A stretch of DNA of 64,000 nt from Mumia flava (GCF_002797495.1 NZ_PGEZ01000001.1:2728001-2792000), one strand, 5' to 3'; positions 54,690 to 64,000 are shown, counted from the stretch's first letter. Notes: generated from the sequence alone by a model not told the origin. Numbers and translations: made by a program.

Positions 54690-55298
54690 ATGGCCCGTTA
54701 CACCGGCCCCCTGACGAAGAAGTCGCGCCGCCTCGGTGTCGACCTCGTCGGTGGCGACGCCGCATTCGAGCGTCGCCCCTACCCGCCCGGCCAGCACGGC
54801 CGCGCGCGGATCAAGGAGAGCGAGTACCGCACCCAGCTTCAGGAGAAGCAGAAGGCGCGCTACACCTACGGCGTTCTCGAGAAGCAGTTCCGCAAGTACT
54901 ACGAGGAGGCGAACCGTCGCCCCGGCAAGACCGGCGACAACCTCCTCCAGATCCTCGAGAGCCGCCTGGACAACGTCGTGTACCGCGCGGGCTTCGCGCG
55001 GACCCGCCGTCACGCACGCCAGCTCGTCGTGCACGGCCACTTCGTGGTCAACGGCCAGAAGGTCAACGTCCCGTCGTTCCAGGTCAGCCAGTACGACATC
55101 GTCGACGTGCGGCCGAAGTCGCTCGAGATGACGCCGTTCATCGTGGCCCGCGAGACGTTCGACTCCGACTCCGTGCCCGGCTGGATCACCAGCGTGCCGG
55201 AGAAGGGGCGGATCCTGATCCACCAGCTTCCGGTCCGCGACCAGATCGTCGTCCCGATCACCGAGCAGCTGATCGTGGAGTACTACTCCAAGATCTGA
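54690..55298 (+). CDS. rpsD: 30S ribosomal protein S4
   Basis: 202 residues, MARYTGPLTKKSRRLG start, with an S4 RNA-binding domain (about 90-160: LESRLDNVVYRAGFARTRR, VHGHFVVNGQKV). The zinc-binding cysteines of some S4 proteins are absent. GCAGAGGAG precedes the ATG. Confidence 0.98.
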   Translation: MARYTGPLTKKSRRLGVDLVGGDAAFERRPYPPGQHGRARIKESEYRTQLQEKQKARYTYGVLEKQFRKYYEEANRRPGKTGDNLLQILESRLDNVVYRAGFARTRRHARQLVVHGHFVVNGQKVNVPSFQVSQYDIVDVRPKSLEMTPFIVARETFDSDSVPGWITSVPEKGRILIHQLPVRDQIVVPITEQLIVEYYSKI

Positions 55299-55306
55299 TC
55301 GCTCGC

Positions 55307-55332
55307 GCCGGCCCGGTTCCCACCGGGCCGGC
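55307..55332 (+). terminator. GC-rich hairpin between rpsD and rpoA
   Basis: GCCGGCCCGG-TTCCCA-CCGGGCCGGC, a perfect ten-base stem, with no T run after it. It may reduce read-through or protect the rpsD transcript end; rpoA has its own strong ribosome-binding site (GGAAAGGAAACC). Confidence 0.55.
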
Positions 55333-55392
55333 ACCACCGCTCCACTCACCGTGTCCGTCAAATAGCGGGCGACGCGGAAAGGAAACCAGAAC

Positions 55393-56403
55393 ATGCTGAT
55401 CGCACAGCGCCCCACCCTGTCCGAGGACGTCGTCGACGACTACCGTTCGCGCTTCGTCATCGAGCCGCTCGAGCCCGGCTTCGGCTACACGCTCGGCAAC
55501 TCGCTGCGTCGCACGCTCCTGTCGTCGATCCCGGGTGCCTCCGTCACGTCGATCAAGATCGACGGCGTGCTCCACGAGTTCTCGACCGTCCCCGGTGCCA
55601 CCGAGGACGTCACCGAGATCATCCTCAACCTGAAGAACCTCGTGGTCAGCTCCGAGCACGACGAGCCCGTCGTGATGTACCTGCGCAAGCAGGGCCCCGG
55701 AGACGTCACCGCCGCGGACATCGCGCCGCCGGCCGGTGTCGAGGTGCACAACCCCGATCTCAAGATCGCGACGCTCAACGACAAGGGCAAGCTGGAGCTG
55801 GAGCTGGTGGTCGAGCGCGGACGCGGCTACGTGTCCGCCGTCCAGAACAAGTCCGGCGACGAGGAGATCGGCCGCATGCCGGTCGACTCGATCTACAGCC
55901 CGGTCCTCAAGGTCACGTACAAGGTCGAGGCCACCCGAGTCGAGCAGCGCACCGACTTCGACAAGCTCATCATCGACGTCGAGACGAAGCGCTCGATCAC
56001 GCCGCGCGACGCGGTGGCGTCGGCCGGCAAGACGCTCGTCGAGCTGTTCGGGCTGGCCCGTGAGCTCAACGTCGAGGCGGAGGGCATCGACATCGGCCCG
56101 TCGCCGGTCGACGAGGCGCTCGCGGCCGACCTGGCCCTGCCGGTGGAGGACCTCCACCTGACGGTCCGTTCGTACAACTGCCTCAAGCGCGAGGGCATCC
56201 ACACCGTGGGTGAGCTGATCTCGCGCTCCGAGCAGGACCTGCTGGACATCCGCAACTTCGGTTCGAAGTCGATCGACGAGGTCAAGGCGAAGCTCCACGA
56301 GATGGGCCTCGGCCTCAAGGACAGCCCGGCGGGCTTCGACCCGACCGCGGTGGTCGACTCCTACGACGACGACGAGAGCTTCGCGGAGGACGAGCAGTAC
56401 TGA
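55393..56403 (+). CDS. rpoA: DNA-directed RNA polymerase subunit alpha
   Basis: 336 residues. The N-terminal assembly domain has [21 protein letters not shown] and the C-terminal domain (about 250-315) has [17 protein letters not shown] and [13 protein letters not shown] for UP-element and activator contact. It ends in a short acidic tail ([12 protein letters not shown]). Confidence 0.99.
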   Translation: MLIAQRPTLSEDVVDDYRSRFVIEPLEPGFGYTLGNSLRRTLLSSIPGASVTSIKIDGVLHEFSTVPGATEDVTEIILNLKNLVVSSEHDEPVVMYLRKQGPGDVTAADIAPPAGVEVHNPDLKIATLNDKGKLELELVVERGRGYVSAVQNKSGDEEIGRMPVDSIYSPVLKVTYKVEATRVEQRTDFDKLIIDVETKRSITPRDAVASAGKTLVELFGLARELNVEAEGIDIGPSPVDEALAADLALPVEDLHLTVRSYNCLKREGIHTVGELISRSEQDLLDIRNFGSKSIDEVKAKLHEMGLGLKDSPAGFDPTAVVDSYDDDESFAEDEQY

Positions 56404-56451
56404 GCCACCGGCTCCGCACTGTTCTCCGCACGACACCCAGGAGAAACTGCA

Positions 56452-57045
56452 ATGCCCACGCCTACCAAGGGTCCGCGGCTCGGCGGGAGCCCGGCGCACC
56501 AGCGCCTCATCCTCGCCAACCTCGCGACCAGCCTCTTCGAGCACGGTCGCATCACCACGACCGAGGCCAAGGCCAAGCGCCTGCGGCCGTACGCCGAGTC
56601 GCTGATCACCAAGGCGAAGGTCGACACCGTCGCCAACCGCCGTCAGGTCGTCAAGGTCATCCGTGACAAGTCGATCCTGCACGAGCTGTTCACCGAGATC
56701 GCGCCGAAGTACGCGACCCGTCCCGGTGGCTACACGCGGATCACCAAGATCGGCCCCCGCAAGGGCGACAACGCCCCCATGGCCGTGATCGAGCTCGTCG
56801 AGGAGAAGGACTTCTCCGTGACGACGAAGCCGGCCAAGGCCGAGACTGCGGCCCCGGCCGAGGCGGACGAGGTCAAGGACGCGATCGCCGCGACCGAGGC
56901 CGAGACCGAGGAGGCCGCCGAGGCCGCCGCTGCTGAGGCGACGACCGACGAGGCTCCGGCCGCCGAGGAGACCGAGGCCGCCGAGGCGCCCGCGGACGAG
57001 GCTGCTGCCGAGAAGACCGACGACGCCGAGGCCGACAAGGCCTGA
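56452..57045 (+). CDS. rplQ: 50S ribosomal protein L17 with acidic C-terminal extension
   Basis: 197 residues. The L17 core (about 1-120) has [22 protein letters not shown] and [13 protein letters not shown]. The remaining about 75 residues are almost only Ala, Glu, Asp, Thr and Lys and are probably disordered. This kind of tail occurs in several actinobacterial L17 proteins. It is last gene of the superoperon, followed by strong terminator hairpins. Confidence 0.97.
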   Translation: MPTPTKGPRLGGSPAHQRLILANLATSLFEHGRITTTEAKAKRLRPYAESLITKAKVDTVANRRQVVKVIRDKSILHELFTEIAPKYATRPGGYTRITKIGPRKGDNAPMAVIELVEEKDFSVTTKPAKAETAAPAEADEVKDAIAATEAETEEAAEAAAAEATTDEAPAAEETEAAEAPADEAAAEKTDDAEADKA

Positions 57046-57060
57046 CGCCGCTCGACCCGC

Positions 57061-57143
57061 CGTACGCCCGCTGTCGCTCGACGGCGGGCGTACGACACCC
57101 GAGGCCGGCGCCCCTGCGAGGGGTGCCGGCCTCGGGCGTTTGT
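57061..57143 (+). terminator. Double-hairpin terminator of the ribosomal superoperon
   Basis: First hairpin: CGTACGCCCGC (57061-57071) pairs with GCGGGCGTACG (57084-57094). Second: CCCGAGGCCGGC (57098-57109) pairs with GCCGGCCTCGGG (57125-57136), with an inner CCCC/GGGG extension, then CGTTTGT. Very stable and placed right after rplQ. Confidence 0.9.
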
Positions 57144-57164
57144 CCTCGCCCCACCCCGACGCTC

Positions 57165-57170
57165 TAGGAT
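57165..57170 (+). promoter_or_regulatory. Predicted leaderless -10 element
   Basis: TAGGAT, six bases (GCTCCC), then GTG 57177. No ribosome-binding site is present, which fits a leaderless mRNA. Confidence 0.6.
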
Positions 57171-57176
57171 GCTCCC

Positions 57177-57446
57177 GTGCTCATCATCGCAATCATCCTC
57201 TTCGGCATGCTCGCCGGCGCCGCCGCCCAGTTCATCGTCGGCCGGGCCTCGTCCGGTGTCGACTGGACCATGGCCTTCGTCGCCGGCATCGCCGGCTCGT
57301 TCATCGGCGGGCTGCTGATCAGCCTGATCTCCGGCGACGGTCTGGACATCCGGCCCAGCGGCATCATCGGCTCCATCGCCGGCGCGGTCATCGTGACGGC
57401 CGTCTGGACCTGGTGGCGCGAGCGCAGCACCGCCGGCCTGGGCTGA
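57177..57446 (+). CDS. GlsB/YeaQ/YmgE-family membrane protein
   Basis: An 89-residue protein with three hydrophobic segments and the Gly-rich pattern of the transglycosylase-associated (GlsB/YeaQ/YmgE) family: FGMLAGAAAQFIVGR, FVAGIAGSFIGGLL and GIIGSIAGAVIVTAVWTWW. Family members are stress-induced inner-membrane proteins of unclear function. The GTG start is supported by the promoter spacing. It stands alone between the rplQ terminator and the monooxygenase gene. Confidence 0.85.
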   Translation: MLIIAIILFGMLAGAAAQFIVGRASSGVDWTMAFVAGIAGSFIGGLLISLISGDGLDIRPSGIIGSIAGAVIVTAVWTWWRERSTAGLG

Positions 57447-57534
57447 GCAGCCCGCGTACCCGTCGCGCCAGGACGACCGCCCAGGACAGCTCCTGCAGGA
57501 ATGGGCGACCGGCCTCGGGACGTTGTCACCTGGT

Positions 57535-58587
57535 ATGGCATCGGTGAAGCTCTCGGTCCTCGACCTCGTCCCCGTCCGTACCGACCAGACGACGGCTGAC
57601 GCCCTCGCTGCGACGGTCGCGCTCGCCCAGACCGCCGACCGGCTCGGGTTCACCCGCTACTGGGTGGCCGAGCACCACAACATGCCCGCCGTGGCAGCGA
57701 CGTCGCCGCCGGTGCTGATCGGCCTCCTCGCCGGCCGTACGGACCGGATCCGGGTCGGCTCCGGTGGGGTCATGCTGCCCAACCACGCCCCGTTGGCGGT
57801 GGCCGAGCAGTTCGCTCTGCTCGAGGCGGCCTATCCCGACCGGATCGACCTGGGCCTCGGTCGCGCCCCGGGTTCGGACCCGGTCACGTCGTGGGCGCTG
57901 CGCGGCGCCGCCGGCCGTGACGACACCGACGTCCAGCAGTTCCCGCAGTACCTCGACGACGTGATGGCGCTGATGGACTCCTCCGTCGGCGTGCGGGTGC
58001 CGATCCGCGGTCAGGACTACCGCCTGCGGGCCACGCCGGCCGCGACGTCGACCCCGCGCCAGTGGCTGCTCGGCTCGTCGACCTACTCCGCGCACCTCGC
58101 CGCGGCGAAGGGCCTCCCGTACGTCTTCGCACACCACTTCTCCGGCCACGGCACGGCCGAGGCACTCGCCATCTACCGCCGTGAGTTCCAGCCGAGCGAG
58201 ACCACGCCGGCGCCGCGGACGTTCCTGACGGTCAACGCCGTCGTCGCGCAGACGCGGGACGAAGCCGTCGCGCTGGCGATCCCGAACCTCCAGTCCATGG
58301 CGAGACTGCGGACCGGGGCGTCGCTCGCCGCGCTCGACCTGGTGGAGGACGCGGAGAAGGCCGAGCTGACGGGGCAGCAGCTGGCCATGGTGGAGGAGGG
58401 GCTGGCCCGCAACATCGTCGGCGACCCGGCGCAGGCCGCGCAGGAGGTCCGCCGGCTCGCCGCGCAGTTCGACGTCGACGAGGTGATGGTGCACCCCGTC
58501 GCCTCGGCCCGGCAGGGAGAGGACCCGCGACGGTCGGACGCACGGGAGCGCACCCTGGCGCTGCTCGCCGAAGCGCTCGACGGCTGA
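57535..58587 (+). CDS. Luciferase-like (LLM class) flavin-dependent oxidoreductase
   Basis: A 350-residue TIM-barrel flavoprotein of the bacterial-luciferase family that uses reduced FMN or F420. It shows SVLDLVPV, YWVAEHHNMPAVAA, IRVGSGGVMLPNHAPLAVAEQF and RIDLGLGRAPGSD, typical of the MsnO8-type subgroup. The substrate is not predictable. ATG 57535 gives the standard N-terminus; TTG 57523 would add four residues. The HAD gene follows within five bases and may be co-transcribed. Confidence 0.88.
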   Translation: MASVKLSVLDLVPVRTDQTTADALAATVALAQTADRLGFTRYWVAEHHNMPAVAATSPPVLIGLLAGRTDRIRVGSGGVMLPNHAPLAVAEQFALLEAAYPDRIDLGLGRAPGSDPVTSWALRGAAGRDDTDVQQFPQYLDDVMALMDSSVGVRVPIRGQDYRLRATPAATSTPRQWLLGSSTYSAHLAAAKGLPYVFAHHFSGHGTAEALAIYRREFQPSETTPAPRTFLTVNAVVAQTRDEAVALAIPNLQSMARLRTGASLAALDLVEDAEKAELTGQQLAMVEEGLARNIVGDPAQAAQEVRRLAAQFDVDEVMVHPVASARQGEDPRRSDARERTLALLAEALDG

Positions 58588-58591
58588 GACG

Positions 58592-59284
58592 GTGGTCGCA
58601 CTGCGTGACGTCGTCGACGTCGTCGTGTTCGACGTCCTCGGCACCCTGGTCGACGAGCCCAGTGGCCTGCGTGCCGCGATCGCGGAGGCGGTCCCGGCCG
58701 CGGACGACGCGGCCCTGGGGGAGCTCGTCGGGCTCTGGCAGACGGTCGTCGAGGACCAGCAGCTGCGGATCGCTGCGGGCGACCGTGCGTACGCCCCCAG
58801 CGACGTCGTCGACGCGGAGGCGGCGGAGGCGGTCGCGGCGCGGGCCGGTCTGGGTGACGTGGAGGTGGTCGCACGGCTGGCAGCCGCCGGACGCCGGCTG
58901 CCGGCGTGGCCCGACGCCGACGGAGGGTTGGAGCGGCTGGCGCGTCGGTATCCGCTGGTCGGGCTCTCGAACGCCAGCCGGGCGTCCCTGCTGCGGCTGG
59001 ACGCGGCGGCCGGGCTGCGCTGGCACCTGGCGCTGTCCAGCGAGGACGCCGGCGCCTACAAGCCGGCCCCGGAGGTCTACGGGCTGGCCCTCAGCGCCGC
59101 GGCGGTCCCGGCGGAGCGCGTCCTGATGGTCGCGGCGCACGCGTGGGACCTCCGGGGCGCCCGGGCCGTCGGGATGCGGACCGCCTACGTCGAGCGACCG
59201 GTGGGCGACCCCCCGAGGACCGACGACGGGTTCGACCTCGAGGTCGGCGGTCTCGACGCCTTGGCGGACGCCCTCGGAGCGTGA
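58592..59284 (+). CDS. HAD-family hydrolase, haloacid-dehalogenase-II-like
   Basis: A 230-residue hydrolase. The motifs are FDVLGTLVD (nucleophile Asp14; the second Asp of phosphatases is replaced by Leu, as in L-2-haloacid dehalogenases), GLSNAS (Ser126, Asn127), AYKPAPEVY (Lys157) and AAHAWDLRGA (Asp186). This pattern fits the type II dehalogenase group more than phosphatases, but actual substrate is unknown. The GTG at 58592 is the best start; a second GTG is one codon later. Confidence 0.83.
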   Translation: MVALRDVVDVVVFDVLGTLVDEPSGLRAAIAEAVPAADDAALGELVGLWQTVVEDQQLRIAAGDRAYAPSDVVDAEAAEAVAARAGLGDVEVVARLAAAGRRLPAWPDADGGLERLARRYPLVGLSNASRASLLRLDAAAGLRWHLALSSEDAGAYKPAPEVYGLALSAAAVPAERVLMVAAHAWDLRGARAVGMRTAYVERPVGDPPRTDDGFDLEVGGLDALADALGA

Positions 59285-59342
59285 CGACACGGATGCGCGC
59301 CCCCCGACGTAATCGCGTTGACGCAGGTATGAGACTGAGCCC

Positions 59343-61049
59343 ATGGGCCACGTCGACCTGAGCAGCATCCGCTACCACCTGCCGGACGGCCGGGTGCTGC
59401 TCGACGACGTCTCGTTCCGGGTCGGGGACGGGGCCGTGGTCGCGCTCGTCGGGGCGAACGGCGCGGGCAAGTCGACGCTCCTGCGGATCGTCTCCGGCGA
59501 GATCGACGCGCACGGGGGTGCGGTGAGCCGCTCGGGGGGACTCGGCGTCATGCGCCAGATGGTCACGCGGTCGATCGACGGTCTCGCCGTCGAGACGGTG
59601 CGGGACCTGCTGCTGTCGGTCGCGCCGCCGCGGGTCCGGGCGGCCGCGCGCGCGGTCGACGCGATCGAGCTCGAGCTGATGGAGCGCGACGACGAGCCGA
59701 CCCAGCTGCGCTACGCGGCGGCGCTCGCCGAGTACGCCGACGCGGGCGGGTACGACGCCGAGGTGGTCTGGGACGCGTGCTGCACGGCCGCGCTCGGGAC
59801 CGGGTACGACCGGGTGCGCTGGCGCGAGCTGACGACGCTGTCGGGCGGTGAGCAGAAGCGTCTGGTGCTGGAGGCGCTCCTGCGTGGCTCCGACGACGTC
59901 CTGCTGCTGGACGAGCCGGACAACTACCTCGACGTCCCGGGCAAGCGCTGGCTCGAGGACCAGCTGCGTGCGACCGCGAAGACGGTGCTGCTGGTGAGCC
60001 ACGACCGGGCGCTGCTCGCGTCTGCGGCCACGCGGGTCGTCACGCTGGAGCTCGGCGCCGCCGGGGCGGTGGCGTGGACCCATCCCGGCGGCTTCGCGAC
60101 GTACCACGAGGCGCGGACCGCACGCTTCGCGCGTCTCGAGGAGCAGCGTCGACGATGGGACGAGGAGCGCCTGAAGCTCCGCGAGCTGGTGCTGCTCTAC
60201 AAGAACAAGGCGGCGTACAACTCGGACATGGCGGCCCGCTACCGCGCGGCGCAGACACGGCTCCGCCGGTTCGAGGAGGCGGGCCCGCCGCAGGCCGTCC
60301 CGATCGAGCAGCAGGTCTCGATGCGGCTGTCCGGCGGCCGTACGGGCAAGCGGGTCCTGGTCTGCGAGCAGCTCGAGCTGACCGGGCTGATGAAGCCGTT
60401 CGACCTCGAGGTGTTCTTCGGTGAGCGGGTCGGCGTGCTCGGCTCGAACGGCTCCGGCAAGTCGCACCTGCTGCGGCTGCTGGCGGGCGGTGGCACGCGC
60501 CCCGAGACCGAGCACCTGCCGGTCGGCGACGAGCCGGTCGACCCGGTCGCGCACACCGGCGTCGCGCGGCTGGGGGCGCGGGTCCGCCCGGGCTGGTTCG
60601 TCCAGACGCACGTGCGGCCCGGTCTGGTCGGCCGGACCCTGCTCGAGGTCCTGCATCGCGGGGAGGTCGGACCGAGCGGCCACGGTCGTGCCGGCATGGG
60701 ACACGAGCAGGCAGCGCGGGCGCTGGACCGCTACGAGCTGGCTCGCGCGGCCGAGCAGCGGTTCGAGGCGTTGTCCGGGGGGCAGCAGGCGCGGTTCCAG
60801 ATCCTGCTGCTCGAGCTCTCCGGTGCCACGCTGCTGCTGCTCGACGAACCGACCGACAACCTCGACGTGGAGTCGGCGGAGGCGCTGGAGCAGGGACTGG
60901 ACGCGTTCGAGGGGACGGTGCTCGCGGTGACCCACGACCGCTGGTTCGCGCGGACGCTCGACCGGTTCGTGGTCTTCCGTGCCGACGGGACGGTCGTCGA
61001 GTCCGACGAGCCGGTCTGGGACGAGAGCCGGGTCGAGCGGGCCCGGTGA
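59343..61049 (+). CDS. ABC-F family ATPase
   Basis: A 568-residue soluble protein with two ABC domains and no membrane segments. Domain one: GANGAGKST (37-45), LSGGEQKRL (166-174), LLLDEPDNYLD. Domain two: GSNGSGKSH (367-375), LSGGQQARF (487-495), LLLLDEPTDNLD. The linker (about 255-315) is Arg/Glu-rich helical, as in ribosome-binding ABC-F factors. In the second Walker A the usual Thr after Ser is His. Such proteins act on translating ribosomes; some confer antibiotic resistance. No resistance claim can be made from sequence. Confidence 0.9.
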   Translation: MGHVDLSSIRYHLPDGRVLLDDVSFRVGDGAVVALVGANGAGKSTLLRIVSGEIDAHGGAVSRSGGLGVMRQMVTRSIDGLAVETVRDLLLSVAPPRVRAAARAVDAIELELMERDDEPTQLRYAAALAEYADAGGYDAEVVWDACCTAALGTGYDRVRWRELTTLSGGEQKRLVLEALLRGSDDVLLLDEPDNYLDVPGKRWLEDQLRATAKTVLLVSHDRALLASAATRVVTLELGAAGAVAWTHPGGFATYHEARTARFARLEEQRRRWDEERLKLRELVLLYKNKAAYNSDMAARYRAAQTRLRRFEEAGPPQAVPIEQQVSMRLSGGRTGKRVLVCEQLELTGLMKPFDLEVFFGERVGVLGSNGSGKSHLLRLLAGGGTRPETEHLPVGDEPVDPVAHTGVARLGARVRPGWFVQTHVRPGLVGRTLLEVLHRGEVGPSGHGRAGMGHEQAARALDRYELARAAEQRFEALSGGQQARFQILLLELSGATLLLLDEPTDNLDVESAEALEQGLDAFEGTVLAVTHDRWFARTLDRFVVFRADGTVVESDEPVWDESRVERAR

Positions 61050-61064
61050 GCGCGGCCGCGTGGC

Positions 61065-61664
61065 TCAGCCGCGCCGCGTCGCGAGCACGCGGAAGCCCTT
61101 CGCGCTCGTGACCCGCTCGGTCGGCCAGCCCTGCTCGGTCAGCCATCGCTGGAGGGAGTCGGAGCCGAGGTTGCGGCCGACGACCATCCGCGCCACCCCG
61201 TCGGGTGCCAGTCGGTCGAGCCAGCGCAGCAGGAGCTCGTGCAGCGCCGCCTTGCCGATCCGGATGGGCGGGTTCGACCAGATCTCGTCGTAGGTCGCCT
61301 CGGACGGGACGTCGTCCGGTGCCATCACGGCGACCCGGTCGGCGACCCCGGCACGCTCCGCGTTGAGCCGGGCCAGCTCCCGGGCACGCTCGTTCGGGTC
61401 GATCGCGTGCACCGTCGCCTGGGGAACCTCCCGGGCGACCGGGACGGCGATCGCGCCCCACCCGCACCCCAGGTCGAGCACGGACCGTGCCTGCGACGGT
61501 GGCGCGCAGGTGCGCAGCAGGATCGCGGTGGCCTTGTCGAGGCCGTCGCGCGCGAAGACGCCCCCGGCGGTCGTGAAGGTGTAGGAGCGGCCCCAGACCT
61601 CCGCCGTCACCTCGCGCCGGTTCTGCGGCCCGCTGGGGGTCTGTCCGAAGTAGTGCTCGGTCAT
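61065..61664 (-). CDS. RsmC-like class I methyltransferase
   Basis: A 199-residue SAM-dependent enzyme with LDLGCGWGAIAVP (63-75) and the target-base motif SNPPIRIG (130-137). This is the architecture of single-domain small-subunit rRNA guanine-N2 methyltransferases (RsmC C-terminal half). It lies nine bases after truA on the same strand, so it likely belongs to an RNA-modification operon. Confidence 0.85.
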   Translation of the reverse strand: MTEHYFGQTPSGPQNRREVTAEVWGRSYTFTTAGGVFARDGLDKATAILLRTCAPPSQARSVLDLGCGWGAIAVPVAREVPQATVHAIDPNERARELARLNAERAGVADRVAVMAPDDVPSEATYDEIWSNPPIRIGKAALHELLLRWLDRLAPDGVARMVVGRNLGSDSLQRWLTEQGWPTERVTSAKGFRVLATRRG

Positions 61665-61673
61665 CGCGACCGC

Positions 61674-62510
61674 TCAGTCCTCGGAGTCGAGAGCGGAGTC
61701 GGCCTCGAGCGGGCCGCGGAAGCTGCGGGCCTCCTCGGCGCGGGCCGCGAGCCGTGCGTCGGCGGGATACTCGACCTCCTCCAGGGTGAGGCCGTGAGCC
61801 GGCATCACCTTGACGCGCGGGTCGCGGGTGCGTGCGCCGAGCACCCGGGCCATCCAGGCCGGCTCGTGGCGTCCCTCGCCGACCGCGGTGAGGGCGCCCA
61901 TCAGCGAGCGCACCATCGAGTGGCAGAAGGCGTCGGCGACGACGGTCGTCTCGACGATCCGGGAGTCGGTCCGGCGCGTGGTGAGCTGCTGGAGCGTGCG
62001 GATCGTGGTGGCGCCCTCACGGCGACGGCAGAAGGCCGCGAAGTCGTTCTCTCCGAGCACGCCCACCGCTGCGTCGTTCATCGCGGAGACGTCGAGCGGC
62101 CGCGGGTGGTGGACGATGTGGTTGCGGTGCAGCGGGTCGGGCCCGCTCGGCAGGTCCCACAGCCGGTACACGTAGCGGCGTCGCATCGCGGAGAATCTCG
62201 CGTCGAAGCCCTCGGGTGCCGCGGCGAGCGCCCGCACGACCACGTCGTCGGGCAGGGCCCGGTCGAGCCGGCGGACCAGCGGCTCCGGATCGAGCTCGAG
62301 GTCGTCGGGCAGGTCGACGTGCGCCACCTGCCCGCGGGCGTGGACGCCGGTGTCGGTGCGTCCGGCGACCGTCAGCCGGGCGGGCTCGTCGAGCCGCAGC
62401 ACCAGCGTCAACGCGTCCTCGACCGTCTGCTGGACCGAGGGGTGGTCGGGCTGTCGGGCCCAGCCGCGGTACGCAGAGCCGTCGTAGGCCAGGTCGAGTC
62501 TCACGCGCAC
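61674..62510 (-). CDS. truA: tRNA pseudouridine synthase A
   Basis: A 278-residue enzyme that makes pseudouridine at positions 38-40 of tRNA anticodon stems. The catalytic Asp53 lies in [23 protein letters not shown] and FCHSMVR are further family motifs. I choose GTG 62510 because a TACGGT hexamer lies exactly six bases before it and the protein then begins [11 protein letters not shown], the usual TruA N-terminus. GTGs at 62516 and 62504 are in frame but fit less well. In many actinomycetes truA directly follows rplQ; here five genes separate them. Confidence 0.93.
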   Translation of the reverse strand: MRVRLDLAYDGSAYRGWARQPDHPSVQQTVEDALTLVLRLDEPARLTVAGRTDTGVHARGQVAHVDLPDDLELDPEPLVRRLDRALPDDVVVRALAAAPEGFDARFSAMRRRYVYRLWDLPSGPDPLHRNHIVHHPRPLDVSAMNDAAVGVLGENDFAAFCRRREGATTIRTLQQLTTRRTDSRIVETTVVADAFCHSMVRSLMGALTAVGEGRHEPAWMARVLGARTRDPRVKVMPAHGLTLEEVEYPADARLAARAEEARSFRGPLEADSALDSED

Positions 62511-62516
62511 CCGCAC

Positions 62517-62522
62517 ACCGTA
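62517..62522 (-). promoter_or_regulatory. Predicted leaderless -10 element for truA
   Basis: TACGGT on the minus strand, six bases before GTG 62510. Confidence 0.5.
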
Positions 62523-62543
62523 CCCGGCGGGGCGCCCGACGCG

Positions 62544-62581
62544 ACGACGCCGTCCCGCCGCGTGCGGCGGGACGGCGTCGT
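62544..62581 (-). terminator. Perfect 18-bp inverted repeat after gltA
   Basis: ACGACGCCGTCCCGCCGC (62544-62561) and its reverse complement (62564-62581) with a two-base centre. Located 24 bases beyond the gltA stop. No T run, but its stability makes it a likely terminator or mRNA 3'-end stabiliser; as a palindrome it reads the same from both strands. Confidence 0.8.
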
Positions 62582-62604
62582 ACGGAGGGTGCCGGCGGTG
62601 CCGG

Positions 62605-63918
62605 TCAGGCCCAGCGCTGCTCGCGCGGGGTGAAGGTGAGCTGGCGGCCCCCGGTGTAGATCTGCTTCGGGCGGGCGATCTTCTGCTCCTTGTCGTCGAC
62701 GAGCTCGACCCACTGGGCCAGCCAGCCGGCGGTCCGCGGGATCGCGAACAGGACGGTGAACATCTCCGGCGGGAACTGGAGCGCCTCGTAGATCAGGCCG
62801 GAGTAGAAGTCGACGTTCGGGTAGAGCTTGCGCTTGACGAAGTACTCGTCCTCGAGCGCGATCTTCTCGAGCTCCACGGCGATCTTGAGCAGCGGGTTGA
62901 CCCCGGTGACCTCGAAGACGTCGTCGCAGGCCTTCTTGATGATCGTGGCGCGCGGGTCGTAGTTCTTGTAGACCCGGTGGCCGAAGCCCATCAGCCGCTC
63001 GTCGCCGGCCTTGACGCCCTCGATGAACGCGGGGACGTTGCTCACGTCGCCGATCCGGCGCAGCATCCGCAGGACCGCCTCGTTCGCGCCGCCGTGCAGC
63101 GGGCCGTACAGCGCGGCGATGCCGGCCGACAGCGAGGAGTACGGGTCGACCTGCGTGGACCCGACGGAGCGCACGGCGTTGGCGGAGGCGTTCTGCTCGT
63201 GGTCCGCGTGCAGGATGAAGAGGATCTCGAGCGCCTTGGCCAGCCGCGGGTCGGCCTCGAACTTCGGCTCGCTCATCTTGAAGAGCATCGCGAGGAAGTT
63301 CTCGGCGTACGACAGGTCGTTGTCCGGGTAGACGTACGGCTTGCCCTGCGCGTGCCGGAAGGCCCAGGCGCCGAGCGTCGGCATCTTGGCGATCATCCGC
63401 ACGATCTGGAGGTGCCGGACCTCCGGGTCGCTGATGTTGCGGGCCTCGGGGTAGAACGTCGAGAGGCCGCCGACTCCGGACAGCAGCATGCCCATCGGGT
63501 GCGCGTCGTAGCGGAAGCCCTGCATGAGGGACTTGATGTTCTCGTGGACGAACGTGTGGAACGTGATCTCGTGCTCCCACGCGTCGTACTGCTCCTTGGT
63601 GGGCAGCTCGCCGTTGATGAGCAGGTAGGCGACCTCGAGGTAGTTGGAGTGCTCGGCGAGCTGCTCGATCGGGTAGCCGCGGTACTCGAGGATCCCCTTC
63701 TCGCCGTCGATGAACGTCACCGAGCTCCGCGTCGATGCGGTGTTGGTGAAGCCGGGGTCGTACGAGACGAGGCCGGGCTCGTCTTCGGTCTTGCCGATCT
63801 TGCCGAGGTCGGCCGCTCGGATCGCCCCGTCGACGATCGGAACGGTGTACTCCTCGCCGGTCCGGTTGTCGCGGATCGAGAGGGACTCGTCGGGGACGGC
63901 GGGCGTGGCATCTGTCAC
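62605..63918 (-). CDS. gltA: Citrate synthase (type II, hexameric class)
   Basis: A 437-residue enzyme condensing acetyl-CoA with oxaloacetate. Catalytic residues are His275 (GPLHGGANE), His314 (GFGHRVYK) and Asp370 (PNVDFYSG). Length and the N-terminal beta-rich extension (about 1-60) match the long bacterial type. The GTG start is preceded by AAGGAG on the minus strand. An inverted repeat CGCATCG/CGATGCG lies 27 bases upstream (63945-63961); nothing else is recognisable up to the window end. Confidence 0.97.
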   Translation of the reverse strand: MTDATPAVPDESLSIRDNRTGEEYTVPIVDGAIRAADLGKIGKTEDEPGLVSYDPGFTNTASTRSSVTFIDGEKGILEYRGYPIEQLAEHSNYLEVAYLLINGELPTKEQYDAWEHEITFHTFVHENIKSLMQGFRYDAHPMGMLLSGVGGLSTFYPEARNISDPEVRHLQIVRMIAKMPTLGAWAFRHAQGKPYVYPDNDLSYAENFLAMLFKMSEPKFEADPRLAKALEILFILHADHEQNASANAVRSVGSTQVDPYSSLSAGIAALYGPLHGGANEAVLRMLRRIGDVSNVPAFIEGVKAGDERLMGFGHRVYKNYDPRATIIKKACDDVFEVTGVNPLLKIAVELEKIALEDEYFVKRKLYPNVDFYSGLIYEALQFPPEMFTVLFAIPRTAGWLAQWVELVDDKEQKIARPKQIYTGGRQLTFTPREQRWA

Positions 63919-64000
63919 GGGGAGATCTCCTTGCGCCGTGCGTGCGCATCGCGTCGATGCGATTGCTCGAATCGTTGGCCCGAGGGTGATGGACCACCTT

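Noticed and set aside
59318-59323. TTGACG as a -35 element for the ABC-F gene
   Set aside because: No -10 hexamer lies at 16-19 bases; the match appears fortuitous.

Overview
The window is high-GC DNA from an actinomycete. Evidence for this is the gene order S10-spc-alpha with secY-adk-map-infA-rpmJ-rpsM-rpsK-rpsD-rpoA-rplQ, a zinc-type S14, frequent GTG starts, ATGA/GTGA gene overlaps, DtxR/IdeR-type iron boxes and several leaderless promoters (TANNNT, six bases, then the start codon). The Ala/Glu-rich tail on L17 and the general style point to Nocardioidaceae or a relative, but the genus cannot be fixed from the sequence alone.

Left part (1-28950): a large iron-acquisition island. It begins with a catecholate-siderophore ABC importer (two FecCD permeases, the first cut by the window edge, and the ATPase) followed by a Fes-like trilactone esterase. 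A long minus-strand operon, read from 28912 down to 19675, encodes EntA-, EntC-, EntE-, EntB- and EntF-type enzymes and a phosphopantetheinyl transferase. Every junction overlaps. The EntF-like enzyme is one C-A-T-TE module whose adenylation pocket reads as a serine code. Together these predict an enterobactin-type (DHB-Ser) siderophore that is made, re-imported and hydrolysed by products of this locus.

Three unusual units are interleaved. (i) A six-gene plus-strand operon of glycosyltransferases, a flippase-like protein and a large membrane protein (4263-12929) with an iron box in front. (ii) A minus-strand operon (17038 to 12949) encoding a free-standing A-T-TE enzyme without the amino-acid-binding Asp, a chorismate lyase of the Rv2949c/DUF98 family, and a GH16 glycanase lipoprotein. 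(iii) Divergent from it, a secreted beta-propeller protein with a tandem repeat and a very basic tail. Iron boxes lie at 4193, 17073 and 28923. Next to each is a second shared motif, CATCAGATG or its near-copy, which suggests an additional common operator.

Middle part (29085-40295): surface-polymer and purine genes. These are a GT2-TagF fusion, two sulfotransferases facing different ways, a deaminase-FAD subunit-FeS/Mo hydroxylase operon (likely guanine to xanthine to urate), and a zinc-ribbon methyltransferase.

Right part (40711-57045): the complete ribosomal protein superoperon with secY, adk, map, infA and rpoA, closed by a strong terminator. After it come a GlsB/YeaQ-like membrane protein, a luciferase-like monooxygenase, a HAD hydrolase, an ABC-F ATPase, and on the minus strand an RsmC-like methyltransferase, truA and citrate synthase.
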